The notes under the pieces are model-generated. The model saw nothing but the letters and a program-made list of their open reading frames with translations, searched no databases and had not been told where the DNA came from. Source: Lachnospiraceae bacterium (GTDB taxonomy: Bacteria; Bacillota; Clostridia; Lachnospirales; Lachnospiraceae). From it: DNA of 64,000 bases. Made by a program: the position numbers and the translations under genes. This document shows, piece by piece, positions 17,643 through 26,019 of this stretch (positions are counted from its first letter, which is position 1; the number at the start of each line of letters is the position of its first letter). The stretch is from assembly GCA_021202465.1 (NCBI GenBank), contig JAJQCZ010000010.1:124001-188000 (forward strand), read 5' to 3'.

Positions 17643-17671
17643 TTGAAACATCCTTAATAATATAGTATAAT
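17643..17671 (+). promoter_or_regulatory. Promoter for the nucleoside ABC transporter genes and udk
   Basis: TTGAAA, a 17-base spacer and TATAAT, a near-perfect sigma-A promoter 38 bases before the ATPase start. Confidence 0.8.
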
Positions 17672-17709
17672 CAAACGGTAATTAAAACGAAAGAAGGAGG
17701 GCCTTTAGC

Positions 17710-19251
17710 TTGGAACAACCATATGCCATTGAAATGCTGCACATTACCAAGCGCTTTCCGGGAATCATCGCCAACGACGACATCACACTTCAGCTGAAGA
17801 AGGGAGAGATCCATGCGCTGCTCGGAGAGAACGGCGCCGGAAAATCCACGCTGATGAGCGTACTGTTCGGCATGTATCAGCCCGAGGAAGGCACCATCAA
17901 GAAGGACGGCCAGCAGGTCGACATCAAGGACCCCAACCACGCCAATGCCCTGGGAATCGGCATGGTTCACCAGCACTTTAAGCTGGTGGAATGCTTCTCC
18001 GTCCTGGACAACATCATTCTGGGCGTGGAACCCACAACAAAAGGCGGCGTCCTGCAGAAGGCACAGGCCCGGAAGAAGGTCGTCGCACTGTCCAACAAAT
18101 ACGGACTGAAGGTGGATCCGGATGCGCTCATCGAAGACATCACCGTGGGAATGCAGCAGCGCACCGAGATTCTGAAGATGCTCTACCGTGAAAATGAGAT
18201 TCTGATCTTTGACGAACCCACCGCTGTGCTGACCCCTCAGGAGATTGACGAACTCATGGAGATCATGCGCAATCTCGCCGCTGAGGGCAAGAGCATCCTC
18301 TTCATCTCCCACAAGCTCAACGAGATCATGTCCGTCGCAGACCGCTGCACGGTCCTGCGCAAGGGCAAGTATATCGGCACCGTGAACATCGCCGACACCA
18401 GCCGTGAAGAGCTCTCCCGCATGATGGTAGGCCGTGATGTGGAATTCGTGGTGCAGAAGGAAGACGCAAAGCCCGGGGACGTCATTCTGGATGTATCCGG
18501 CCTGACCGTCGCCTCCAAAGCACACGGTAACAATGCGGTGAAGGACGTCAGCTTCCAGGTGCGGGCCGGAGAGATCGTCTGCATCGCCGGCATCGACGGC
18601 AACGGTCAGACGGAGCTGGTCTATGGCCTGACCGGTCTGGAACCTGCAAAGTCAGGCACCGTCAAACTGAAAGGAACGGACATTACCCACGCTCCCATCC
18701 GCCAGCGATCCACCATGGGTATGAGCCACATTCCCGAAGACCGGCACAAGCACGGCCTGGTGCTGGATTACAGCCTGGAGGACAATCTGGTCCTGCAGCG
18801 CTATTTCGAACCGCAGTTCGTCAGTAAGACCGGGTTCCTGAAGCGCGGCGCCATCCGCGAATATGCTCTTCGCCTGATTGAAGAATACGATGTGCGCAGC
18901 GGCCAGGGTCCGATCACCACGGCGCGCAGTATGTCCGGCGGCAACCAGCAGAAAGCGATCATCGCCCGCGAGATCGACAAGGAACCGGAGCTATTGGTGG
19001 CGGTTCAGCCCACCCGTGGTCTGGACGTAGGCGCCATTGAATTTATTCATAAACAGATCGTCGCCACCCGGGACGCCGGCAAGGGCGTGCTCCTGGTGAG
19101 CCTGGAGCTGGATGAGGTCATGTCCCTCTCCGACCGTATCCTGGTCATGTACGAGGGCGAGATCGTCGGCGAGCTGGATCCGAAGAAAACCACCGTGGAA
19201 GAGCTGGGTCTGTATATGGCCGGCGCCAGGAGGGAGGAGAAACGCGCATGA
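17710..19251 (+). CDS. Nucleoside ABC importer, double ATPase (NupO/YufO type)
   Basis: A 513-residue ATPase with two nucleotide-binding domains. Domain 1 has Walker A GENGAGKSTLMSVL, Q-loop and Walker B ILIFDEPTAVL. Domain 2 has the variant IDGNGQTELVYGL without the usual Lys, signature MSGGNQQKAIIARE and AVQPTRGLDVGA, as is normal for this sugar/nucleoside family. The start is TTG at 17710, nine bases after GAAGGAGGG. The stop overlaps the first permease gene by ATGA. It energises uptake of nucleosides bound by the upstream lipoprotein. Confidence 0.94.
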   Translation: MEQPYAIEMLHITKRFPGIIANDDITLQLKKGEIHALLGENGAGKSTLMSVLFGMYQPEEGTIKKDGQQVDIKDPNHANALGIGMVHQHFKLVECFSVLDNIILGVEPTTKGGVLQKAQARKKVVALSNKYGLKVDPDALIEDITVGMQQRTEILKMLYRENEILIFDEPTAVLTPQEIDELMEIMRNLAAEGKSILFISHKLNEIMSVADRCTVLRKGKYIGTVNIADTSREELSRMMVGRDVEFVVQKEDAKPGDVILDVSGLTVASKAHGNNAVKDVSFQVRAGEIVCIAGIDGNGQTELVYGLTGLEPAKSGTVKLKGTDITHAPIRQRSTMGMSHIPEDRHKHGLVLDYSLEDNLVLQRYFEPQFVSKTGFLKRGAIREYALRLIEEYDVRSGQGPITTARSMSGGNQQKAIIAREIDKEPELLVAVQPTRGLDVGAIEFIHKQIVATRDAGKGVLLVSLELDEVMSLSDRILVMYEGEIVGELDPKKTTVEELGLYMAGARREEKRA

Positions 19252-20402
19252 AAGAACAAAAGACACCGCTGCTGCGCCGCGGCTGGGTTCAGTCCCTGCT
19301 GGCGTCGCTGCTCTGCATCCTGATCGGCCTGCTGATCGGCTATATCGTCCTGCTGATCATCAACCCGGCCGGCGCCAATGAGGCGATTATCACGATTCTG
19401 AAGAACTTCCTCACCTATTCCCGGAAGGAAGCACAGATCAAGTACCTGGGCAACACCCTGGTCAAGGCCGCTCCTCTTCTGATGTGCAGCCTCTCCGTCC
19501 TGTTCGCCTACAAGGTCGGCCTGTTCAACATCGGCGCCGCCGGACAGTATGTGATCGGCGCAGGCGCCTGCCTGTTCTGCGCCCTGTATCTGCATCTGCC
19601 GTGGTATATCTGCCTGCTGGCTTCTCTGATCCTCGGCATGGTTCTGGGCATCCTCTCCGGTATGCTGTACGCCTACTGTAATGTGAACGTGGTCATTTCC
19701 TGTATCATGTTCAACTGGATCAGCCTCTATGCGGTCAATATGCTGCTGAGTCTGGTCAAGGAATCAACCAGCCCTTATACCCTGACACTCTCCAGCAACA
19801 GTCCCGGCTCGATTCTGCCGTCCCTGGGGCTGGGCGATCTCTTTGGCGGCAATTCCTATGTGACCATCGCCATCCCTCTGTCCGTTCTGATCGCCATCGT
19901 GGTCTGGGTCGTTCTGGAAAAAACGAAGCTGGGCTATGAGCTGAAAGCGACCGGCTGCAATAAATCTGCCGCGCAGTACTGCGGCATGAAGGAAAAGAAG
20001 AACCTGATTCTCACCATGGCCATCGCCGGCGGCCTGGCAGGACTTGGCGCCGGACTCTATTATCTGACCGGATTTGAGCAATGGTCCTGCACCCAGTCCA
20101 CTGTCCCGGACATGGGCTTCAACGGCATCGCCGCAGCCTTCCTGGGAGGCCTCAGCCCTCTGGGCTCCGTCCTCTCCTCTCTGTTCATCCAGCATATATC
20201 GAGCGGCGGCGCCTACGTGGACAAGACCATGTACTGTTCACAGATTTCCGATCTGATCTCCTCGCTGATCATCTATCTGTGCGGCTTCGTGCTGTTCTTC
20301 AAGTTCGCCATGAACAGCTGGCTGAATAAGAGAGAAGAAAAGAACATCGCGAAACAGACGGCGGAGACCGCCGCAGCCGGGAAAGGAGACGATGAGAAAT
20401 GA
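19248..20402 (+). CDS. Nucleoside ABC importer permease 1 (NupP/YufP type)
   Basis: A 384-residue inner-membrane permease with about nine or ten hydrophobic segments. Family landmarks are SVLFAYKVGLFNIGAAGQYV, CNVNVVISCIMFNWISLY and the loop GYELKATGCNKSAAQYCGMK. A charged tail follows the last segment. It overlaps both the ATPase gene before it and permease 2 after it by four bases, so the three are translationally coupled. It forms the pore together with permease 2. Confidence 0.94.
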   Translation: MKEQKTPLLRRGWVQSLLASLLCILIGLLIGYIVLLIINPAGANEAIITILKNFLTYSRKEAQIKYLGNTLVKAAPLLMCSLSVLFAYKVGLFNIGAAGQYVIGAGACLFCALYLHLPWYICLLASLILGMVLGILSGMLYAYCNVNVVISCIMFNWISLYAVNMLLSLVKESTSPYTLTLSSNSPGSILPSLGLGDLFGGNSYVTIAIPLSVLIAIVVWVVLEKTKLGYELKATGCNKSAAQYCGMKEKKNLILTMAIAGGLAGLGAGLYYLTGFEQWSCTQSTVPDMGFNGIAAAFLGGLSPLGSVLSSLFIQHISSGGAYVDKTMYCSQISDLISSLIIYLCGFVLFFKFAMNSWLNKREEKNIAKQTAETAAAGKGDDEK

Positions 20403-21340
20403 TTTTACTGCTGCAATATACGCTGATATTCGCTTCCGTCCTGATGCTGGTAGCTCTGGGCGGCTGCTTCTCAGAACACTCCGGTGTCATTAACATTGGT
20501 CTGGAGGGCGTCATGGTCATGGGCGCTCTGGGCGGCGCACTGGTCATGAAGTTCCTGCCTTCCGGCACTTCTGCCATTGTCATCATCCTGCTCGTGGTTC
20601 TGGCTGCCATGCTTTTCGGCGCCATTTACTCCCTGCTCCTGGCTGTAGCCGCCATCAATTTTCAGGCGGATCAGACACTGGTCGGCACGGCCATGAACCT
20701 GCTGGGCACGGCCGCCGCAACCGTCTTCGTCAAAGCCATGAACACGGCGGAAAGCGTGGACAATGTCTCTTCCACGATTCAGTACGTCGAACCCAAGAAG
20801 GCCTTTCTGGTCTACATCGGCAGCTTTGAATTCAACTGGTTCATGCTGCTGGCGGTCATCGCCCTGATCCTTTCCTACTTCGTCCTGTATAAGACACGCT
20901 TCGGCCTGCGGCTCCAGGCCTGCGGCGAGCACCCTCAGGCGGCGGCTTCCGTAGGTATCAGTGTTTATAAGATGCGCTATGCCGGCGTCCTGATCTCCGG
21001 CATCCTCGGCGGACTGGGCGGCATCGTCTACATCACCGCCGGTGTCAGCGAGTGGAAGTTCGAGAACGGCGTGGCCGGCTTCGGTTTCCTGGCCCTGGCC
21101 GTTATGATTTTCGGGCAGTGGAAGCCTCACCGCATCGCCATGTCGGCGCTGCTGTTCGGCCTCTTCCGCGCCCTGGCCAATGTCTATACCGGTTTCAGCT
21201 TCCTGGCGGCACTGAACCTGCCCAGCAACCTCTACAACATGCTGCCCTACATCATCTGCCTGGTGGTGCTGGCCTTTACCTCGAAGAATTCGCGGGCGCC
21301 AAAAGCAGAGGGCATACCCTACGACAAATCTCAGAGGTGA
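20399..21340 (+). CDS. Nucleoside ABC importer permease 2 (NupQ/YufQ type)
   Basis: A 313-residue permease, second half of the transport channel. The start is shared with the stop of permease 1. Family landmarks are LGGCFSEHSGVINIGLEGVMVMG, INFQADQTLVGTAMNLLG and the cytoplasmic loop FGLRLQACGEHPQAAASVGI. Eight to nine membrane segments are visible. The stop lies in AGAGGTGA, which also provides the ribosome site for udk, so uptake and the first phosphorylation step are co-translated. Confidence 0.94.
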   Translation: MILLLQYTLIFASVLMLVALGGCFSEHSGVINIGLEGVMVMGALGGALVMKFLPSGTSAIVIILLVVLAAMLFGAIYSLLLAVAAINFQADQTLVGTAMNLLGTAAATVFVKAMNTAESVDNVSSTIQYVEPKKAFLVYIGSFEFNWFMLLAVIALILSYFVLYKTRFGLRLQACGEHPQAAASVGISVYKMRYAGVLISGILGGLGGIVYITAGVSEWKFENGVAGFGFLALAVMIFGQWKPHRIAMSALLFGLFRALANVYTGFSFLAALNLPSNLYNMLPYIICLVVLAFTSKNSRAPKAEGIPYDKSQR

Positions 21341-21348
21341 GCGGCGTC

Positions 21349-21978
21349 ATGAGACAACCCATCCTGATCGGCATCGCGGGCGGCACCGGCAGCGGCAAGA
21401 CAACGCTGGTGGAGGCCCTGATGAAACGCTTCGAGGGAGACATTACTCTCCTGTGCCACGACAATTATTACCGGGCACATAACGAGATCCCCTACGAAGA
21501 GCGCTGTAAGCTGAACTATGACCATCCGGATGCCTTTGAGACAGAGCTGATGGTCGCCCACCTCCAGGAACTGAAACAGGGCCGGGATATCCTCTGCCCC
21601 GTCTATGACTACACCGTGCACAACCGCAGTGAGAAGGTGATTCCCGTGCAGGCCAAGCCGGTGATTCTGGTGGAAGGAATTCTGATCTTCGCTGACCCGG
21701 CCCTCTGTCGGCAGCTGGATATCAAACTCTTCGTGGACACTGACGCGGATGTGCGGCTCTGCCGCCGCATCCGCCGCGACGTCCGCGACCGGGGGCGCAC
21801 CGTAGACTCGGTCATCGACCAGTATCTGACCACAGTGAAGCCCATGCACGAACAGTTCGTAGAACCCAGCCGGAAGAATGCCGACCTGGTCATCCCGGAG
21901 GGAGGCCACAATCTGGTGGCGCTGGATATGATCATCGAGCGCATCCGGCGGCATCTGCATGGATTGGATGACACCTGA
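21349..21978 (+). CDS. udk: Uridine kinase
   Basis: Uridine/cytidine kinase (209 residues), which traps imported pyrimidine nucleosides as monophosphates. Walker A GIAGGTGSGKTTLVEAL is at residues 8-24, with LCHDNYYRAHNEIPYEERC, DYTVHNRS, EGILIFADPAL and DTDADVRLCRRIRRDVRDRG, all typical of Udk. ATG at 21349 follows AGAGGTGAG; a GTG at 21337 is an in-frame alternative. It is the last gene of the transporter operon, which strongly suggests that the importer carries pyrimidine nucleosides. A long hairpin follows. Confidence 0.96.
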   Translation: MRQPILIGIAGGTGSGKTTLVEALMKRFEGDITLLCHDNYYRAHNEIPYEERCKLNYDHPDAFETELMVAHLQELKQGRDILCPVYDYTVHNRSEKVIPVQAKPVILVEGILIFADPALCRQLDIKLFVDTDADVRLCRRIRRDVRDRGRTVDSVIDQYLTTVKPMHEQFVEPSRKNADLVIPEGGHNLVALDMIIERIRRHLHGLDDT

Positions 21979-22005
21979 AGAGTACATACAACACACATTC
22001 AGACA

Positions 22006-22054
22006 GAAACAGGCTCTGCGGCAACCTATTAATGGTTCCTGCAGAGCCTGTTTC
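22006..22054 (+). terminator. Strong hairpin after udk
   Basis: GAAACAGGCTCTGC and GCAGAGCCTGTTTC form a perfect 14-base stem around a 21-base loop. It ends in CTACC, not a T-run, so it is a terminator or RNA-end stabiliser. It directly abuts the sigG fragment. Confidence 0.7.
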
Positions 22055-22074
22055 TACCTCCCCTCTTCATCCCA

Positions 22075-22563
22075 ATGATTATAGGTGAAATCCGCCGCTA
22101 TCTGCGGGACAACAACAGCATCCGCGTCAGCCGCTCCCTGCGGGATACCGCTTATAAGGCTATTTCCGCCCGGGAAACACTGACGAAGAAGAATCAGAAG
22201 GAGCCCACAGTCGGAGAAATCGCCGAATCACTGAACCTGCCGAAGGAAGATATCGTCCTGGCGCTGGATGCCATCCAGAGCCCTGTCAGCCTTTATGAAC
22301 CGGTCTATTCCGAAGGAGGCGACGCGCTCTATGTCGTAGACCAGATCAGCGACAAGAAGAACCGTGAGGAGCGCTGGGTGGAAAATCTTTCTCTCAATGA
22401 AGCGATCCACCGGCTTCCCGACCGGGAGAAGAACATTGTCCACCTGCGCTTCTTCGAGGGCAAGACACAGATGGAGGTCGCTGAGGAGATCCATATCTCC
22501 CAGGCTCAGGTCAGCCGCCTGGAGAAAAGCGCTCTGAAATCCATGCGGAATTACCTGAACTAA
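22075..22563 (+). pseudogene. sigG: N-terminally truncated sporulation sigma factor G
   Basis: An open frame of 162 codons matching the C-terminal two-thirds of SigG. It opens at MIIGEIRRYLRDNN and RVSRSLRDTAYKA (end of region 2), continues through region 3 with EPTVGEIAESLNL and DALYVVDQISD, and finishes with region 4 DREKNIVHLRFFEGKTQMEVAEEI and SQAQVSRLEKSALKSM. Full SigG is about 257-260 residues. The missing part holds core-polymerase binding and -10 recognition. The bases before the ATG lack a ribosome site, and the udk hairpin ends only 20 bases away. The frame is otherwise clean, so the loss looks recent or reflects a rearrangement. A complete sigG must exist elsewhere if the cell sporulates. 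Confidence 0.75.
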
Positions 22564-22570
22564 GGTGTTT

Positions 22571-23005
22571 TTATCTTTCCGGGAATTCGGCTGCCATCGC
22601 CTCCAGGTCGGCGATCATTTTCTCCAGCCCCGCCTGCGTCAGCGTATCGGCCACCATCATTTCGTAATTCTCAAAGAACAGATCAAACGAAACATGGAAA
22701 TCATCCCGATGACGGGCCACCTCCACCTCCAGCACCGGTTCGATGAACTCTGCTTTAAAGTAATACTCTTCCTCGGCCGCCACCAGCTTCAGGCCGTGGA
22801 TCAGTTCCTCCAGCTCGTAGGTCATCAGGAAGCTCTCACGGAATACCACGGGGCCGTATCCTTCCTGCCGGTGACTGACCTGTATTTTCAGCCAGTTGGC
22901 ATTGTAATTGTACCGCTCCGGCGTGCTCAGTTCCTCCTCCGGATACTGATACTGCAGAATCTTCCACTCCATGGATTCCTGTTCGTTTGCAAAGGTAAAT
23001 GTCAT
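22571..23005 (-). CDS. WapI-like small acidic protein (function unknown)
   Basis: A 144-residue protein with NANWLKIQVSHRQEGYG, an ESFLMTYELEELIHGL helix, FKAEFIEPVLEVEV and a C-terminal EFPER. The layout resembles the WapI immunity-type family, but no toxin gene is nearby, so this label is tentative. Its ATG overlaps the stop of cobI (ATGA), so it is translationally coupled to a corrinoid enzyme and probably belongs to that operon. It converges on the sigG fragment with a gap of seven bases. Confidence 0.6.
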   Translation of the reverse strand: MTFTFANEQESMEWKILQYQYPEEELSTPERYNYNANWLKIQVSHRQEGYGPVVFRESFLMTYELEELIHGLKLVAAEEEYYFKAEFIEPVLEVEVARHRDDFHVSFDLFFENYEMMVADTLTQAGLEKMIADLEAMAAEFPER

Positions 23006-23697
23006 CTCTTTTCCACCTCCTTCGCAATAATCAGCGAATAATATCCCGCGTCATCCGGGATCTCTTCCAGACACCGGTAAACGTGTTCGTTCTCCATGCC
23101 GCAGTTCTCCACCATGGAGACCTCCCGTCTGTCGGCCGCCAGCAGCTTCTTCACGCGGTCCATCTTCCGCCCGGATTTCATCAGCACATAATTTCCCGGC
23201 GCCTCCAGAATCCCCTCTTCCAGGCGGTGAACCGCCGGCAGCACATGAAGAGGTTCATTCCATTCCACCAGCGGCACGTCCAGCCTGGCTGCCGCCGCGC
23301 AGAAGGAAGGAATACCGCTGACCAGCTCCGTCGTAAAGCCATGGTCCTTCACGATGCGCTGCACATAGGAGAAGGTGGAGTACACCGTGGGATCTCCCAG
23401 CGTGAGAAAGACCACATTTTCCCCCTCGCGCAGATATGCCTCCAGCTTCTCCGCAGCCTGTTCATGGCTTCGCCGCATGGCCTCCCGATCGTGCGTCATG
23501 GGCATCGTGAGCGCCACCAGCTCCTTCTCCGCCAGCTCCGGTACCGCCTGCACTGCGATCCGGTAGGCCACCGTCTCCTCCGCCCGCTCGCCGGGCACCG
23601 CGATCACCCGGTTCTCCCGGATGCGGCGCACCGCTTTCAGCGTCATCAGTTCAGGGTCGCCGGGGCCGACGCCGACCCCATACAGAATTCCTGTCAT
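23002..23697 (-). CDS. cobI: Precorrin-2 C20-methyltransferase
   Basis: SAM-dependent methyltransferase (231 residues) that methylates C20 of (cobalt-)precorrin-2 in cobalamin synthesis. Landmarks are GVGVGPGDPELMTLKAVR at the N-terminus, VFLTLGDPTVYSTFSYVQRI, LVSGIPSFCAAAARLDVPLV and YVLMKSGRKMDRV. The start is the ATG at 23697 after AAGGAGACAGACAG; the open frame extends further upstream without similarity. No other corrin ring gene is in the window, so it is separated from the main cob/cbi cluster. It could equally be called cbiL. A clear promoter lies upstream. Confidence 0.9.
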   Translation of the reverse strand: MTGILYGVGVGPGDPELMTLKAVRRIRENRVIAVPGERAEETVAYRIAVQAVPELAEKELVALTMPMTHDREAMRRSHEQAAEKLEAYLREGENVVFLTLGDPTVYSTFSYVQRIVKDHGFTTELVSGIPSFCAAAARLDVPLVEWNEPLHVLPAVHRLEEGILEAPGNYVLMKSGRKMDRVKKLLAADRREVSMVENCGMENEHVYRCLEEIPDDAGYYSLIIAKEVEKR

Positions 23698-23727
23698 CTG
23701 TCTGTCTCCTTTATCCGTTTGTCTCTC

Positions 23728-23756
23728 ATTATAAAGAGGTCTCGCTGAATTTTCAA
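23728..23756 (-). promoter_or_regulatory. Promoter for cobI
   Basis: On the minus strand TTGAAA, a 17-base spacer and TATAAT, 31 bases before the cobI ATG. No cobalamin riboswitch fits in so short a leader. Confidence 0.75.
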
Positions 23757-23845
23757 CACTTCTGTCATGAAGAAAAATCAAATATATGGCTGTTGTTTTC
23801 TTCATTTTATGTTAGAATGAATGGGCAGACAAGGAGGGAGCAACG

Positions 23846-23932
23846 ATGATGTATCCATTTTTAACGTTGAAAGATGGCACCGAAATCGTTCATTCTGAAA
23901 TGAAAGCAGACGGACGCACCCAGTCTCACTAA
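23846..23932 (+). CDS. 28-residue ORF before the flavodiiron gene
   Basis: ATG ATG with an AAGGAGGGAGCAACG site at ideal spacing, encoding MMYPFLTLKDGTEIVHSEMK and a short polar tail, then TAA. It ends 26 bases before the flavodiiron start. It looks like the first part of a longer globular protein, so it could be a truncated remnant, or a leader peptide for the next gene. No function is assignable. Confidence 0.45.
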   Translation: MMYPFLTLKDGTEIVHSEMKADGRTQSH

Positions 23933-23958
23933 AAACACATACCAAAGGAGTATACACT

Positions 23959-25750
23959 ATGTTTATTACCGACGATATCCGCTACGTGGGCGTCAACGAC
24001 CACGACATCGATCTGTTCGAGGGACAGTACATCGTCAAAAACGGCATGTCCTACAATTCCTACGTCATTCTGGACGAGAAGATCGCCGTGATGGATACGG
24101 TGGATGCCCATTTCACGCACCAGTGGCTGGATAACCTGCAGAACACGCTGGGCTCCCGGACACCGGATTATCTGATCGTGCAGCACATGGAACCGGATCA
24201 CTCTGCGAACATTGCCAATTTCATGAAGCTCTACCAGAACACGACGATCGTGTCCAGCGCCAAGGCCTTCGCCATGATGAAGCAGTTCTTCGGCACCGAT
24301 TTCGCGGACCGTCAGATTGTCATCAAGGAAGGCGATACCCTCTCTCTGGGGGCCCACACGCTGGCTTTCGTGGCTGCTCCCATGGTCCACTGGCCGGAGG
24401 TCATGGTGACCTACGATACCCGCGACAAGGTACTCTTCTCTGCCGACGGTTTTGGCAAATTCGGCGCGTTGGATGTGGAGGAGGACTGGGACGATGAGGC
24501 CCGCCGCTACTACATCGGCATCGTAGGCAAATACGGTCCTCAGGTACAGAACCTGCTGAAAAAAGGCCGCCGGGCTGGATATCCAGACGATCTGCCCGCT
24601 GCACGGCCCGGTTCTCAGCAAGAACCTCGGACATTATCTGAGTCTGTATAACACCTGGTCTTCCTATACAGTGGAGGGCGACGGCATCCTCATCGCCTAT
24701 ACTTCTGTCTATGGCAACACGCGCAAGGCCGTGGAGCTTCTGGCAGACAAGCTGCGCAGCCGGGGCTGCCCCCGCGTCGTGGTCATGGATCTGGCGCGCT
24801 GCGATATGTCGGAGGCCGTCGCCAACGCCTTCCGCTACGGCAAGCTGGTGCTCGCCACGACCACGTACAATGCAGAGATTTTCCCCTATATGCGCAGCTT
24901 CATCGAACATCTGACAGAGCGCGGCTACAAGAACCGCACGGTGGCGCTGATGGAGAACGGTTCCTGGGCCCCCATGGCCGCAAAGGTGATGCGCGGCATG
25001 TTCGAGAAGTCAAAGAACCTTACCTTTACGAAGACCACCGTTCGTCTCCTCTCCGCCCTCAGCGAGGAGAGCCGGGGACAAATCGACGAACTGGCGGATG
25101 AGCTCTGCCAGGACTATCTGGCGCAGCAAGACGGCACCGCCAATAAGAACGATCTGACGGCTCTGTTTAAGATCGGCTACGGTCTCTATGTCCTTACGGC
25201 CAACGACGGAAAGAAGGACAACGGCATGATCGTCAACACCGTGAGCCAGGTGACCAGCTCACCCAACCGGGTTGCGGTCTGCATCAACAAGCAGAACTAT
25301 TCCTACCATGTAGTGGAACAGACCGGCATCATGAACATCAACTGCCTGTCCGTGGACGCGCCCTTCTCCACCTTCGAGCGCTTCGGCTTCCAGAGCGGCC
25401 GGACGGCGGACAAATTTGCCGGCTGCACGCCGCTGCGCTCCGACAACGGGCTGGCCTTTCTGACCCGCTACATCAACGCTTTCATGTCCCTGAAGGTGGA
25501 ACAGTATGTGGATCTGGACACCCACGGCATGTTTATCTGCTCCGTCACGGAGGCGCGGGTCATCTCCGACCGGGAGACCATGACCTACACCTACTATCAG
25601 GAGCATGTGAAGCCGAAGCCCCAGACAGAAGGCAAGAAGGGCTTTGTCTGCAAGATCTGCGGCTATGTCTATGAAGGCGACGAGCTGCCCGAAGACTTCA
25701 TCTGCCCACTGTGCAAGCACGGCGCCGCTGATTTTGAGCCAATTCAGTAA
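23959..25750 (+). pseudogene. fprA: Flavodiiron protein fused to flavin reductase and rubredoxin, frameshifted
   Basis: Two frames together encode about 597 residues. The first (23959..24651) is the diiron beta-lactamase-like domain with QHMEPDHSANIANF and MVHWPEVMVTYD. The second carries flavodoxin (IAYTSVYGNTRKAVELL), a flavin reductase domain (MIVNTVSQVTSSPNRVAV) and a C-terminal rubredoxin with FVCKICGYVYEG and CPLCKHG. The join is at the six-A run 24559-24564. Removing one A restores LLKKAAGLDIQTICPLHGP, so this is a +1 indel from mutation or sequencing error. Such proteins reduce O2 or NO to protect anaerobes. The downstream frame alone could start near 24671 (GTG) without the diiron domain. 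A terminator follows at 25773. Confidence 0.85.
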
Positions 25751-25772
25751 GTACAGGATTTCTATAATCATT

Positions 25773-25807
25773 AAGGGAGAGACCATTCCCATCCGTCTCT
25801 CCCTTTT
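25773..25807 (+). terminator. Terminator after the flavodiiron gene
   Basis: AAGGGAGAGA ... TCTCTCCCTTTT, a ten-base stem with a T-run. Confidence 0.8.
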
Positions 25808-25903
25808 GTCGTACATATTTCTCCCTTTTTCATTGCAGGCTCCGATACCCGCTTTACAGACACCACAAAGAATGATCGCACCCCGTCCCGAATGATTTTC
25901 CCC

Positions 25904-25932
25904 TTGTATTCCTGCTCGTTTTTTTTTATTAT
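25904..25932 (+). promoter_or_regulatory. Possible promoter for the LysR gene
   Basis: TTGTAT, 17 bases including a long T-tract, then TATTAT, about 90 bases before the start codon. Confidence 0.45.
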
Positions 25933-26019
25933 ACTTAAAGAATGATTTACCATAACTCCCAAAAATCCTGATCACACTGTAACAGTCGGATCTGTCAGAA
26001 AAGAAAGCGAGACTAACTT

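Noticed and set aside
24545-24575. Programmed ribosomal frameshift in the flavodiiron gene
   Set aside because: The required shift is +1, not the -1 expected at an A-rich slippery site, and no stimulatory hairpin or stop codon sits at the site. An indel is simpler.
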